Below, in pieces: positions 12,381 to 24,866 of a stretch of DNA of 64,000 nt (its first letter is position 1; each line of letters opens with the position of its first letter). The DNA comes from Blasia pusilla (Eukaryota > Marchantiophyta > Marchantiopsida > Blasiales). Both the position numbers and the translations under genes were made by a program. The notes beneath the pieces were generated by a model. That model made no database searches. It was not told the origin of the DNA and saw only the letters and a list, made by a program, of their open reading frames with translations. The stretch is taken from assembly GCA_050084515.1 (NCBI GenBank), contig CM114271.1:27776001-27840000 (forward strand). Direction: 5' to 3'.

Positions 12381-13600
12381 CTTTGGCTATCGTAGTCTGG
12401 TCATCTATTATTTTAATGAAATAATCATTTGCGTTAAACTTCACTTGATAATCCTGTTCTACTATCTGTCCTACAGAGATCAGATTTCTTGCAATGGTAG
12501 GAACATAGAGAATATTTCCAAGAGCACAAAGACCATCAAATGCTATTGGAACTTTACCGGTATGCGTGATATGATGTTGAGTGTCATCTCCTATCACCAC
12601 AATTGCAGGATCTTTCACTGGCTCCAAACTACTGAACCATTTAGCTTGTGCGGTCATTTGATTTGATGCACCAGAGTCAATGTACCAATCTGTTGTCGAG
12701 TCTTTCTTTATCATTGCTCCCATATGATGAGTCATGACCAAGAGATGCTCCGTTTGTGAATGTTGTTGTTCTTGGTACTGCTCTTGGTGTTGTTGCTCCA
12801 CATAATTTTGTTACTATAAGGCTCGTGTTCTCATATCCGCCTTCTTCTAGAAGCAAAAATTTGCATAGTGACCTTTTATCCTATTGTAATTGCAAGATCC
12901 AAGGACTCTCTACTGCTAACCTCGATCCCAACGGTTTCCACCATCACCACCTCGTTCGTAGTTGATTGAGTGACATTGTATTGAGTGCCTCTTCCTCCAT
13001 ATGCTTGATATCCACCATGACCACGGAAGTTTCTGTCACGACCTTTAGCCTCTGTTTGATCCATAACGTGCAAATAGCGCACTCTCTTGCAGACTAGACG
13101 AGCTACCGTTGCCTACTGGGCGCAGCTCTTCACTGATCAACAAAGGAACTAACTCTTGAAAGATTGGATACTTCTCTCTCACAGACATAGAGGTCTCAAA
13201 GGACTTGTTTTCCTTTGGAAGGCCTTGAAGAGTGAATAAAATCATATCATCATCTTCTAATGTCACTCTAATGCTATTCAAGTGATCAACAATATGTCTG
13301 ATACTCAAAATATAATCATTGATGCTCTGCGATCCTTTCCTCACTTCGTTCAATTGTTGTTTCAATTGAAGCTTTCTGGCCTTTGTAGATGTCTGCAACA
13401 GCTTTTCCAATGCATCCCAGGCCTCTTCGAATATCAACATCTTGGATGTGACCTATTATTGGCGAACTCATCGTTATTGAAATGTAGTGGATTACTTGCC
13501 TTGCGCGTTTGTTCCAAGCGTGAACATTCAAGTCTGTTGAGTCTGGCTTGGCCTCATCACTTGTCACAAGCTCCCATAGTTCTTGACCCATGAGAAATTA
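12381..13600 (-). pseudogene. Copia A gag and protease (broken)
   Basis: The minus-strand frame 13440-13045 is a UBN2-type Copia gag segment (AWDALEKLLQ, LKQQLNEVRKG, LTLQGLP-like block). A second gag frame lies at 13591-13316. The frame 12801-12373 carries the aspartic protease core DWYIDSGAS, then LYVPTIARNLISVGQ of the gag-pre-integrase region. Its C-terminal side is cut by the Gypsy A LTR at 12380. Copia B at 55.78-56.85 kb covers the same protease segment. Confidence 0.88.
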
Positions 13601-13994
13601 TTTCATGCAAAACTTCTAGAAATTGAAATTCTACTTGTCTAGCTTCTCGCCTATGATTGCTGCTGAGGAATACTCCATGGTAAACGATTTCACTCACAAA
13701 AACATAATTTCAGGCTTTCTACTGCTCCAATTAAAGCATAGACCACTCCTACACAGAAATTGATCTGAAATTTGCCAAGATTGATCAATTGTATGAAAGA
13801 GCTAGTCAAAATTGGCCCGTCGAGAGCAAACTGCACAACTTTTCTTCACTATTTGTACTTTTCAACTCTGAAATTGCTACTGCACGAGCTCAGAGTATCA
13901 GAATTGCGCGATTTTGGGTGCGTTGGAAATTTTGCCTTCTCTTGCCTCTCCTCTCTCTTCAAACACCAAGAATTTCAAGTGATGTTCTTCTCCC

Positions 13995-14006
13995 GCTCTG
14001 ATATCA
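13995..14006 (-). promoter_or_regulatory. Copia A primer-binding site
   Basis: The minus strand reads TGATATCAGAGC immediately next to the 5' LTR. It differs at one base from the initiator-methionine tRNA site TGGTATCAGAGC. Confidence 0.85.
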
Positions 14007-14318
14007 TGTGGAAAACTACCAAACAAGCATAATTCGTGGAAAACGGCTCTCACACACACACATCACCATGGAGAACAAAATTTGCAATGAGAGAATTAGT
14101 GGAGGTTGGTCCTCTTCTCAATTATATAGGATATGTACAAGCAACCCTAACCCTACTCTTAACCATAATCTCGAGTTAGACTCACTGTGATTAACTAACC
14201 TTAGTTAAGATAATCGTGCTTAATTGACTAACCAAGATTAAGCTTCCCTACTTCGTGTGAGTACCAAATATAGCAGTTCAAGTGGCTCATGAGCTTGACT
14301 ATAACTCAATCTTCAATA
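14007..14318 (-). repeat. Copia A 5' LTR
   Basis: It pairs with 3986-4298. The outer edge is followed by the target duplication TTAGC at 14319-14323. Confidence 0.92.
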
Positions 14319-14729
14319 TTAGCCAAATAGATTAAATTCATGCAAGGCCAGGAACGAAGGGGCAGAGTTATGAGGACATCAATAGAGAAATAAATCTCTT
14401 TTTTCTATCCACAAGGGTTCAAAAGAGAAATCACATCCACTTCCACAATGGATTCTCAAGACGGATTGTTCATGGTTCCACATATCTTGACTTTTGGGGC
14501 TCAAACATGATGCATCAATTTTTTGGTCATCATTGTTAGATCGATTTTATTTCTCTATGTCTCACGCTCAACTATAGAAGATTGCTACCACCAAGGGCAT
14601 ATAGCAATGGAGCAAAGAAAGTGGCTGCAATTTCTCTCACTTCCAATCATCATCATACCATCAATCCCTTATATCATCAGAAATCTGCAACCGCAATTCT
14701 GCCAAAGGCCTACCCTCCATAAATGCCCA
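14319..14729. repeat. Tandem unit 2, right part
   Basis: This continues the interrupted second unit. ATTAGCCAAA...AGGAACGAAGGGG aligns to about 3375-3420 in unit 1, and the TACCACCAAGG block aligns to 3650. Confidence 0.65.
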
Positions 14730-14885
14730 CTAGTGGAGAGCTCGTGCCATGCACGGAAGTCAAGGAAATTTATTTTTCTTGTTTTTCGTAGAGGAGGAAA
14801 TTTTTTCTTGCAGCTCGGTTGCCACATATCAAGCAAGGAGGTGTTTGCAAATCGAGAAGGCACTCTCTAATAATAATAATATAGA
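14730..14885 (-). mobile_element. 156-bp non-autonomous Helitron
   Basis: On the minus strand it begins TCTATATTATTATTATTAG after an A. It ends with the hairpin CGTGC-ATG-GCACG, a short spacer and CTAG followed by T. A-T insertion without target duplication, a 3' hairpin and a CTRR end are the Helitron hallmarks. It has no coding capacity. Confidence 0.85.
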
Positions 14886-17339
14886 TGTGTGTAGAATTTG
14901 ATTTCATAAAGGCTTGCCATCAATCTCTTATGGCTTTCCGATTCTTATGATAATTGTCTTTTTGTATTTATAATATGAGGAATAGATGTAATCAAGTTTG
15001 TGGTGGAGATTGATATGGGTACTAAGTGATATGAGATCATTCATTGCACTTGCAATTACCAAAATTGTATTTCAAATTCTTATCACTCCTAATAGCATGT
15101 CAAAAATATGTTTTCCCAAAAAATACTTAGCATATTTTCAAAATATGTAATTCCACTATTAACTCCTTTATGCAATTAACTTTAAGATTTCGTGACAAAA
15201 TGTCCAATCAATAAACATTCATCTTATATATGCTCAAGAAGTTCAAATCCCTGCTCTTAGGCCTCTTTGTCTTGGTACAAATCAAGTTCTTCCCTTGAAT
15301 ATCTTTTGCCTTGTGAGGTCTCAAGAGGTTGATCCTCATCGTAAACACTTCTCAAGATAGTGATTGTCCAGAAGGCCAATAGTCATTGGCTAAAATCATG
15401 CTAAAGACAAGAAATATTACAACTTACAATGTGGCAAAAAGGTGAATGCAAGATAAGGGGAAATTCCCCCACCTTAGGATTTATGTAAGAGTTTTTTTAG
15501 GAAGGTTCGCACTGGCCAAGTGTTTAGATTGGACTGTTAGGACTATCTAGATTGTATCTGTACATTTGAAACTCAATTCTCTCACTTGAGTTTTTGGCAT
15601 GGAAAATATTATTTTTTAAAAGCGATGGAAGTCAAAAGCTAAAAAATATCATTCTGTAATGCTATAATTTCCTAATCATGCTTTTGATTGCGACACCTAT
15701 CACACGTCCATAATATTAAGAGGATTCCTTTGCAACAAGATAGAAGGCCCATTCACATCATGATTGAATCCTCCATTTAGAGGAATAACACCTCTAAACA
15801 TGGCGAGACCCAATGGAGTACAGAAGTGTATTGTCCGATTGAAAATGAACAATCCCTACCAAATAGAAGTATTTGCTTATGTTGGAGAATCTAGTGCCTT
15901 CTATAACATATTGCCACATATTCATATGGTTTGGGTTCTTAACAGGCATATGCTTTTAATTTAGGCCTGATTTGTATCAATCATGATTAACACAAGAGTG
16001 GAGAGTTGGACTCTTATATGATTTTTAGATGAGCCTCTCCAACTTTTTTACTTCAATATTTCATATCTTTTTTATTCTAGATTTGATTTGCATATATTTT
16101 ATATCAAAATGACAAGGAGGATACAAGCTTCAATTTTTAATTCGTAAGGAAATTTTTATCATGTATATTAAAAAATCATCTTTTATATTTTCATTAGATT
16201 TCCAATTGAGTGAATAGTTGTTCATATTACTTTGTTATCTTTGTTTTAAAGGGGCAAGGATCTTCTTATATCAAGCAGAGATAACTCTTGTAAAGCCACA
16301 AGGTGGAATAGTACACAATTCACAAGCACCAATAAAGAAAAGCAAGGTTATCAAGCGTGCTTTTAGTAACTTTTCCCCTTCTAAATTATTCAAGAACTTT
16401 GTCACTTATGCATTGTTAGATGAGTTTGAGTGGATAATTTTGATTGTTGTGATAGATATTGTCTTGTCCTTAGGACTCTCTACTCTTAAGAACCAAAAAT
16501 TGATCGGATTAAAATAAACGAAAGATTTTTCTTAGATTGTGTGAAGTTTGTTATTTTCATTATTTTAAGCAAAGATCAATGGAATCTTCTTGCTCTTCAT
16601 ATGAACAAAAATAAGAAATGTTTACCAACCATATGAACCACAAATATTGAGGGAAAAACTTTATGTCTTGATCAAAAGACATAAGAGTGAGAAGTTTAAT
16701 CAAACTCAACACGGTGTCAAACCAAGTGAATGGGAGCATTATGCTCAAATGCACATGATTAGAGGTCCATCACCAAAGGTAGTAGGTAATATAAGGCGCA
16801 TATGATTGTGGTCATGACCTTCATGAACCAAATTTGGTCTCAAATTTTTTTATTTGAGTGAAGAAGAATTTATTGATCTTGATACTCAACCATTGCTTGT
16901 TCAATGAGATTGAGAGAGTTATAGATGCCCTAAGTCATCCACTAGTAGTTAGATTAGTAGGTCCATCAATAGCCATACCCCTACGTAATATGTCCACCAC
17001 CAATTTATATGAAGTATCACCAATCAAAGATAGTCGGAGAACCAAACCATCCTATATAATAGGTATAGAAGGACAATCGAATGATAAAAGAAAGTCAAGA
17101 GACAAGGATGAGAATATAATGTAAAAAATGAATACATTAATTCAAGTTCTGAATGAGAGAAGAAATCCCAATAAGACGACAAGAAATTGGAGCTTACATC
17201 TCGTAAATTTGAACTTCAACACCTCATATTTTGAATCAAAGTCCTCTCCATATCACCGTACATATATGGTCGTCAAAAGATCATCATGTCGCCAAACAAC
17301 TCTATACGGATTTGTGGACCCCTCAACGTACTCAAATCA
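14886..17339. other. AT-rich sequence, no gene recognised
   Basis: Short frames (for example + 16218-16517 and + 16858-17124) show no domain I can name. The stretch leads into the decayed retroelement at 17340 and may itself be old repeat. Confidence 0.4.
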
Positions 17340-18910
17340 TGCAAACTAATTCCTATGACTCCTAAGGAATTGATGTAATTAGTGCCGATTTCCTCTTGTC
17401 AACTTAGGCCACATATATGGCTCCCAAGTATCCATCGTGTCTACTTTAGGACTCTTTGGCATAGGAATTCATGGTTGCTATGGTGCAACCCATATTGAAA
17501 AATATAACTCGAGTGCTCCTCTACAACCAACTTCACACTCTCAACTCCTCGGTGTGCGAGACCATGTACCACCCTCGATGCTTTGGCTGCCATCTCCTGA
17601 CATACCTCCATCCAAGATATCCCAAGAAGTCCAAGGATGTCTCTCCTAATCACCCATGACATGTCAATCTCCTCGAATCTTGCCCCCATCCACTTCCTAA
17701 ATCATCTTGGCAGGAAAGGGCTCATAAGTGCAAATATAGTGATTTTTTGCAACCTCATTTGACGTTGCTCAGATACTCCTAAGTTGAGAATCCATGTCAA
17801 GTAGTTCAGTCCATTGCCTTATCCAAGACATAACATTGAGAAGCCTCTGATAGTGCGGGTATTGCCGTCACTCTAATGAGAAATCCCATTGCTCGCTCTC
17901 TCTCATCGACGTTGGGCTCCACCAATCATTGTGGTTGGTCTTCCCAAACCTTGCCACAACTTGCCTTCTTATATGCACATGAAGCACAAAAACTGAAAAA
18001 ATATGGGAAAGGCTTCCCGTGGCATGCCAATCCTATTGACTATTGTTAACGGATGTCAATCATCGTGCTTCATTACCTATGATCGATGTCTTGAATCCAA
18101 AATAGAATTCACCAAAAAATAGGAGGGATGCTCCACTCTGGCATATGCCCTCTGCAACATCTGACGTGGCACCAAGTTGGTCCACTAAAGATGGGGGCGA
18201 TGTGCTTGTGAATCTACCCTTTGTCGCATCCAAGCTAGAATGACAACTTCGTATTGATCCCTCCAAAGAGATCCAATACTTGAATACCCTCATCTGGGAT
18301 GCGCCACATAATGGATGTGGTGTCTAAGGGTGATATTGTAGCACTTTTGGCTAGCTCGGGTTCTTGTGGACCCATCATGCTTTGGTGCAAATGTGTCACT
18401 CCAGGCCATCTGCACGTGCTCAAATATTCAGCCAAACGTCAAAGCTACTCACTTGAGCCCCATAAAGGCATCTCTCTTCCACGGAATGATGATGCTACCA
18501 TTATACTCCTCTCCATAAGGGTGTCAATCATGAGTGTATCACCCGTATGGACATGATCCTCAATCAAATTATCAGGTCAAGTGATGACGCTACTGAATGT
18601 TACTAGCGTCGCCATCTCTCTTGGTCGTTGCTCGATCACTCTTCTCGTTAATCGAATGGGTAACGAGCTAAGACGCCTATGACCTGACTTCCATCTTGGT
18701 CCATAGGATGCTAACTCCACCTAGTAATCCAAGGAAAATCCCATTGGGTAAAAAATTGCTCCTCCAACCATGACATCGAAGACTTAGCATCAGCTCGTAC
18801 CATGGACTCATCTAATGGATGTCCTAGTCAAATCCTCACCACAACCTCATCTCGGATGATAAACTGTGTCATACTTGCTCCACCCAAGGACGTTTGTATC
18901 CTGAATGGGC
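17340..18910 (-). pseudogene. Decayed copy of the methyltransferase retroelement (protease to RT start)
   Basis: The stretch aligns collinearly with 47018-48960 of the complete element: 18.9-18.35 kb with the protease/linker, 18.33-17.9 kb with the methyltransferase, 17.7-17.34 kb with the start of RT. The minus strand preserves motif I as GIQVLDLFGGI (about 18.29-18.25 kb) and the motif VIII-X region. An internal deletion has removed motifs II to VI, including the PCQ catalytic site. The alignment also shows that codons now TGA or TAG in the complete element were sense codons in the family. Confidence 0.8.
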
Positions 18911-19529
18911 AAGTTCTACATCGGCCCTTATAAGGCCGAATCTTGTAAATATCACTATCGTATTGAGAGTTTTTCTTTGAATAAGGGCGGACTTTCTAGT
19001 TATGGCAGACATTAATAAAAGGTGAATCCTCTAAGAATTTTTTCTTCTCAATACAAAATTACTATATACAATCTTCATTCTCTCACGACATGAATCACGA
19101 ATGGTAGTGTCGAGACGATCACTTCTTCATAACATCTAACCCCGAAATTCCTAACTATAAAGTCTCTCTATAAACTACTTTACGCTTGTACACAAGAAAA
19201 ATGGCACAACTAGTGTTAAACCCTACTCGAGTAGATCTATTAACATCCATGGATCGCTATGTAAAGACATACAAAGTAAAATCCCATGTTTTTGGAGACC
19301 TACAGTAGCCAAAGGCGGTCATAAACTGCAATGGTAGGACTAATGCAATCATAGAATTTCACGTGGATATGTCTCCCAACTGGATGCCCTCAGAGTCGAG
19401 AAAGCCAAAATGAGGGATGTGGAGTCGCCAATGACCAACATTAATTTTTTACGGCACTTGTCGAGGCCGTCAATATTAGGAACGATGGTTGTGTATTTAA
19501 TAATAGAATCTGTCATTGTGGATGGACGA
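18911..19529. other. No gene recognised
   Basis: No assigned feature. It lies between two fragments of the same retroelement family and may be an eroded part of it. Confidence 0.35.
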
Positions 19530-19965
19530 ATTTCCATAGTATGTCTTTGAGGAAGTAAGAGGAAAGCTTCAAGAGGTTGAGGATAACCTAAGAGAGCAAG
19601 ATTTTCTTTATTTTGGACTCATTTGGAGTCATATTAAGAAACTTTGAATTTTGGATTAATTCCTATTATGAGCAAAATTTCCTCTCCATTTTGGGATGTG
19701 ATCTTTCAGCCCCTTCTACATGTTAAGAGCCAATGAGATGAACTGTATGCATAGATCACCAAGGAGAAAATTTGGGGATACAGAAGGGGCATACCCTAAG
19801 GAGATAGAAGAAGAGAGAGAGTTTGGGAGCTCATTTTCTCTTTGTTGAACCTCCTTTCATGAGGTAGGGAGTTACGATCCTCCTCGCCTTATGCGTAACC
19901 CAAACCTCTCATTAGGAGAGATGATTTGGTTTAATACAAGAGAGAATGGAGAGTAGAAAAACTTA
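19530..19965 (+). repeat. Decayed A-repeat (terminal repeat) of the methyltransferase element
   Basis: It is similar over about 430 bases to the A part of the solo repeat at 55985-56616, in the same orientation. Landmarks are GAGAGAGCAAG, CATTTGGAG, TTAAGAGCCAA, AGCTCAT-TCTCTTTGTTGAACC and CTCTCATTAGGAGAG. It is heavily mutated and lacks both ends. Confidence 0.7.
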
Positions 19966-21849
19966 TGGCCAATGAGGTTGTAACAACTCCAATTGTCGAG
20001 CAAGGATAAGTTCCACATATTTCGTTGTATTCAAACACACTAATTGTCAAGCTTACAACCTTGTTTGGTAGATATTATGTGGGATTGATATTCGAGGGCT
20101 TCAGGGAAGAGGTTTCTTTATTGATTAAGCGATAACAGAGGATGTACCATTTTCTAATCCAATGGTATAGAATTTTATGGTGCTTCATAGGTAAGCTTAA
20201 CTCTCCTAATCATTCTCCTCTTTTTTTTAATAACACCTGCTTATGAGGATCAATCATATTATATGTGTTTCTTTCACACAACACCATAAAGAAAAAAATG
20301 CATTAGGAGATGGCTTAAAAAAGGTAGAAGAGGCCAAAAAGTGTTGTAAAGAGTTAAGTCTATAACATCCATGCTAGCGGGGACCCGAGAAGTGAGTCAT
20401 GATCGTGGGTCCAAGGAGGAAATGTCTTGGTGTGAGCTAATATAGTCAAAACCTAGACTAGCTAGTCACAAGACTACGGAGGGCAACAAAAATACCTATG
20501 AGACTGACACTACGGAGACGCGCACGTGTCTTGAGAGTTATAAAATCTCCAAGAAGCCTCCACCAAGCCATCTTGATGAATAACTAGTCAAACGTTTGTC
20601 TACGGGTGGCGAATCATATTTAGGTTGAGGACTAAAATCAAGAGTCCACAGAGAAAAATAGGGAAGGTGGGGCTCCCAAGGATAAATCTAGAAGTACTTA
20701 TAGGATGGGACACTCTCCCTCCCTACACATTGAAGTCCTTAAACTAGGAAGTAATTGTGATGCATGTTTAATTTGGTCGTGTTTCAAATTTGAGCTAGGG
20801 GACACACTTTGAGAAATTAATTGACAAGCTTCGGTTAATTTATCAAAGTTTTCTTGTCTATACGCATATAGGCAAGCGACTTAGAGAGAATGGTCAAGGG
20901 TTATGGAAGACGCTTCCTAGGGAGATGGTACGCACTTGGGGAGACTCGACTTGATTAGCCCTTGGTAGTTTCTCGCCTACCAACGGAATGCACAACCAGT
21001 TGAGTCTTTGGGACTCAACCTGAGTCTTCCACTCTCAAACCTCAAGGTCGGGAGTGCTTTGGGATGAAGCTAGGAGAAGTAGAGGTTGGACTCTATGCGG
21101 ACAAGTTTCCCAAAGAAAGGAAGAAAAAGTCTAAGATGAATGGATGCAATGAGGTTGTGACATTGACTACAAGTGAGATAGTAATAATGGGTAGAAGTGA
21201 TTGGATCCATATATATAAATCTTATTTGAAGAATATAAGAGAATGATTCTTTGGTGATTTCCTATTTAATAATTGATTTGTGTATGCCTTGAGGAGACAC
21301 CCATTGCAAATCCTATTGTCGTAGAGAAGAGTAAGAGCTCACCAAGTATAACATCTAAAAGTTTTGGAAGTAGGAGCGTGTGAGCATGTTGAATATCTTT
21401 GAAGGGATCAACACTATGTTGGCTATTATAAAAAGACAAGTCTTCCTTTACATTAGTATTTTTATGCCGATTATGACGAGAGTACGAAGCAAGTCTCAAT
21501 TTGACATATAGTGCAATTGATGCTATGATTTCTTGAGGTCAACAATGCAAAATTACTAGTGTTCCTTGCCAAATAATATCTCCTTGTTGGGACTCGAGAG
21601 AGCATGGCTTAGATTGGATGGGTATCATTTATTTAATTAATGTCACTTAGCTATGTTAGGGCCAATTGAGTGTTGGACGAGGCCTAGGGGTGGTTTGGGA
21701 GATCAACGATCTAGGTTATTTTGGAAGATAGTCAGGATCTTGCAACGTCTACACGAGGACCAATCTCATTAACCCCTATTATGGAGAATGTACCGTTGTT
21801 GGGTGACTCATGGATATGAGCGGTGACAAGTTTACACTAGGTTTATGAA
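19966..21849. other. No gene recognised
   Basis: There is no convincing coding region. The stretch lies between an A-repeat remnant and an integrase remnant of the same family, both in plus orientation, so part of it is probably an eroded internal region. Confidence 0.35.
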
Positions 21850-22490
21850 TGGATTGGACGAGTAATGTTCGCACATGGATCGGGTCTAAGCATCGTTCAA
21901 TGCTTTGACTTGATAGTTGCATCTACTATCGATCATGGATTTAAGCTATCAATGGAGTTTGGATTTTTCAAGGCCTTTACCATTAATGAAGCATCACAAT
22001 CGCAATGTGTTGGATCAAGATCAAGCATTTCTTACAATTGTATAGAGTTGGTTGCATTTCTTGACAAAGCAAGTGAGGGATCGAATAGCATATGCATTTC
22101 TAGATCGAGTGTTAAGTGAGTATGGTATAGTAGTGGAGGTGTTGATAAACTAGAGTACTTAGTTTTCTAGGGAGCTTCAAGCTTTTTTTGATCAGATGTT
22201 GATCAACCACCATATCACTTCCGAGATAATCTTGAGGTGGATGGATTAGTAGAGCGAGTTGTCTGGACGGATAAGAGGTGTTTATGCAAGTATGGCTTAA
22301 AGATGCAACACTACTCATCGTGATGTTGGTGGGATGTTGAACCTTGATAACCTTGAGATGTGGATGCGAGCATGTTCTCGATGGACCAAGACACTTAGGA
22401 TAGCCCTCCTTATGATGTGAGAGAACTTAGCTAGCTATCGCACAACATTGAGATACAATGAGGTGTGCAAATATTCGGGGAAGAAGTTAT
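21850..22490 (+). pseudogene. Decayed integrase of the methyltransferase element
   Basis: The plus strand aligns with the integrase of the complete element (about 45.1-44.4 kb on minus). It keeps IELVAFLDKASEG, AYAFLDRVLS-YG, then LQAFFDQMLI, and further on MWMRACS and ENLA. Stops and frameshifts interrupt it. The catalytic D before TEF is lost in this copy. Confidence 0.8.
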
Positions 22491-23790
22491 TGATCTATGA
22501 TCCGCAGGTTTTATTAAGGAGACTATATCTACTTGTAGAATATGATCAAGAAGCATTTGTAAATTGGTTATTAGAGATAATGGATAGTGGTTTCCCTTTA
22601 TATTTTGACCTAGGAAATGATTTTAAATAGGTTCCATATGCAATGATGTCAAGACCACAATACTCAATGAATTCATTGATATTGTCTATGGAGATCATAT
22701 TCATAAATGAAGGATATTTAATTCTTAATGGGTGCACCTTCTCTTTTGACAAAGAATATTATAGTGCATATTATTAAGATTAAAATCTTGTCTCAATTTT
22801 TGATATAGTTTCTTAAAATATCCTATATATTTATTCAAAAAGTGAAAATGTTATGAGGCTTGCATATCTGTGTGAGTTCTTGAACACAAGTCTACCATAT
22901 TTGCTATCACCATATTATTTATGTTTGAATGTAGGTGCTCTAATCATGTTGTTACTAAAAATGAATGAAGTGAAGGGACAAGCTAATAGTACTCACTTAA
23001 TGATTTTTGGATGAATTCCATATCCTATAGATACCATAATTATCAGTGAAATTAATGTTGGAGCAAAAGTATTTATGCCATGCATTGCATTTGATTTTGG
23101 TTTACCTTTTGATTTGCAAAAATTTTGATTCCCGTATGTTTTGCCTTTGCAATGACGATCGAGAATCTCAAGGTCAAACATTATAGAGGGTTGTCATCTA
23201 CTTGCCTAAGCTTGTATTTCTCATGTACAATTACATGCCTTATCTAGTGTAGGTTCTAGGAATTCCATTCATATGATGATGGATGTTCAAGATAATTCAA
23301 ATAAAATCGATGTTGTATATCATGAAGTGCTACATTAAAATAAATACAATGATCTAAATTTGAACATTTCTTAACCTCTTTATGCGATATGTCTACTATG
23401 ATGCATTATATGTATTAGGACATCTCAGATTATGCATTGTTGCATTAGACGTCAATATATGTATTTATTTGTAAAATTTTTGGTCATTTGTAGTGCGGGG
23501 TGTTGGAGGATGTGGACGTGCACCCTTTACGTCAAGGACGTCCTACCAAACTACTAACTATTTAACTAGGAGCGAGTCAAAAGTACAACATTGTGCAAAT
23601 TAAGAATCCCTCCTACGTACGAAAGCTCCGTCGTGATTTTATAGAAAAACAATTAAGAGACATCAAAACCCCTCCATTGCACCCTATAACACAACCTCTA
23701 CCTTGCACTCTATAAGACACCCTATTACTTCTCATGAGACTTGAAGTGAGTGCATCCCACTAGTATTATTACTAGCTTACATGAAATTAA
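22491..23790. other. No gene recognised
   Basis: AT-rich sequence with only short frames. Confidence 0.4.
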
Positions 23791-24220
23791 TCTGTATTAT
23801 TATGGGAGAGTGCCTTCTTGATTTGGAAATACCTCTCTACTTGACACGTGGCAACTATGCAACAAGAAAATATTTCACATGCTACGGGCAACAAGAAAAA
23901 AATTTGAATTTGTGTGCATCATTAATCTCTTCCCTTCATGGGCTATACACTAGCTCTTCAAACACTTTTTTTTTATTTCCCTTTCATCGCACGGGCACCT
24001 TATTAATATTATTATGGGAGAGTGCCTTCTTGATTTGCAAACACCTCTCTGCCTGACACGTGACAACTCGACAGCGATAAAAATTTTCACATGCTACAGG
24101 CAACAAGAAAAAAATTTGAATTTACGTGCAACATCATTAATCTCTTCCTTTCACGAACTATACATTAACTCTTCATACACTTTTTTATTTCCTGTGTGCA
24201 TTGCACAGACACCTTGCTAA
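23791..24220 (+). mobile_element. Two tandem small Helitron units
   Basis: Unit 1 (23791 to about 24006) begins TCTGTATTATTATGGGAG after an A. Unit 2 (about 24003-24220) repeats the whole sequence, including GTGCCTTCTTGATTTG and AACAAGAAAAAAATTTGAAT. Unit 2 ends with the hairpin TGTGCATTGCACA, a short spacer and CTAA followed by T, a standard Helitron 3' end. Unit 1 retains half of the hairpin (ATCGCACGGGC). No coding capacity. Confidence 0.8.
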
Positions 24221-24866
24221 TGTTATCTACCATCATTCTACGTTTATTCAATTTCTATATGAAAGAAACACCCACCGAGATGCTTTGAAGCTAGATATGG
24301 TCAAGAACCCCATGCGGGAAACAAAAAAGTTTTCAAAAGGAGGTACTCTATATGAATAAAAGAAAATGGAAAAGACACATCTGAAATACACGCTTGGGAG
24401 ACTCGTAGAATCACCAAGGCGTGGTATCGTACCCTCGAGCCAGGTTACCACAGTAGATGCGTGGTCCCACTGTAGTCGCTGGAGAGTGCATGTCAGCTGA
24501 AGTAGCAAATAAATAATAGTTGACCAGTTAGCTTAGATACCGGTCATCTAAGTTTTACGAGTTGCAGGGTTCTCATGTCTACACGTTGCCACGCAATCCC
24601 TCTATCCACTCTGATTCCACAGCACTCACGAGCTGCTCGCGACCAGACCGTGGCTATGCAAGAATTCGAGCACGAATTCGAAAGCCACTGCGCTGTGCCT
24701 GCAGCCATCATCGCAAGAATTAGATTCTAATTCTGGAGGAGGAATTAGTGATCCATCCCTTGGGTGGGGAGCTTCGGAGTGCAGGCGAGAAGAGGCGGGG
24801 AGGAGAGAGAAGGTCGAGGTGACAGACAGATCGACGAGATACCTCGAGGTGCGAGGAGGAGGATAC
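24221..24866. other. Upstream region of the PH-like gene
   Basis: Non-coding DNA between the Helitron pair and the start codon at 24867. It should hold the promoter and 5' leader. A purine-rich GAGGAGAGAGAAGG tract at about 24798-24812 is compatible with a 5' leader. No definite TATA box is assigned. Confidence 0.4.

Larger units (their letters stand above)
3986..14318 (-). mobile_element. Copia LTR retrotransposon A (host of a nested Gypsy)
   Basis: This is a complete Copia insertion on the minus strand with about 312-bp LTRs at 14007-14318 (5') and 3986-4298 (3'). A 5-bp target duplication TTAGC lies at 3981-3985 and 14319-14323. The primer-binding site and purine tract sit where expected. 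Coding order on the minus strand is gag (13.6-13.0 kb), protease (12.8-12.4 kb), then, beyond the nested Gypsy (5040-12380), RNase H (5.0-4.3 kb). The integrase and most of the reverse transcriptase are missing, compared with the related Copia B at 53.6-56.9 kb. Confidence 0.92.
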
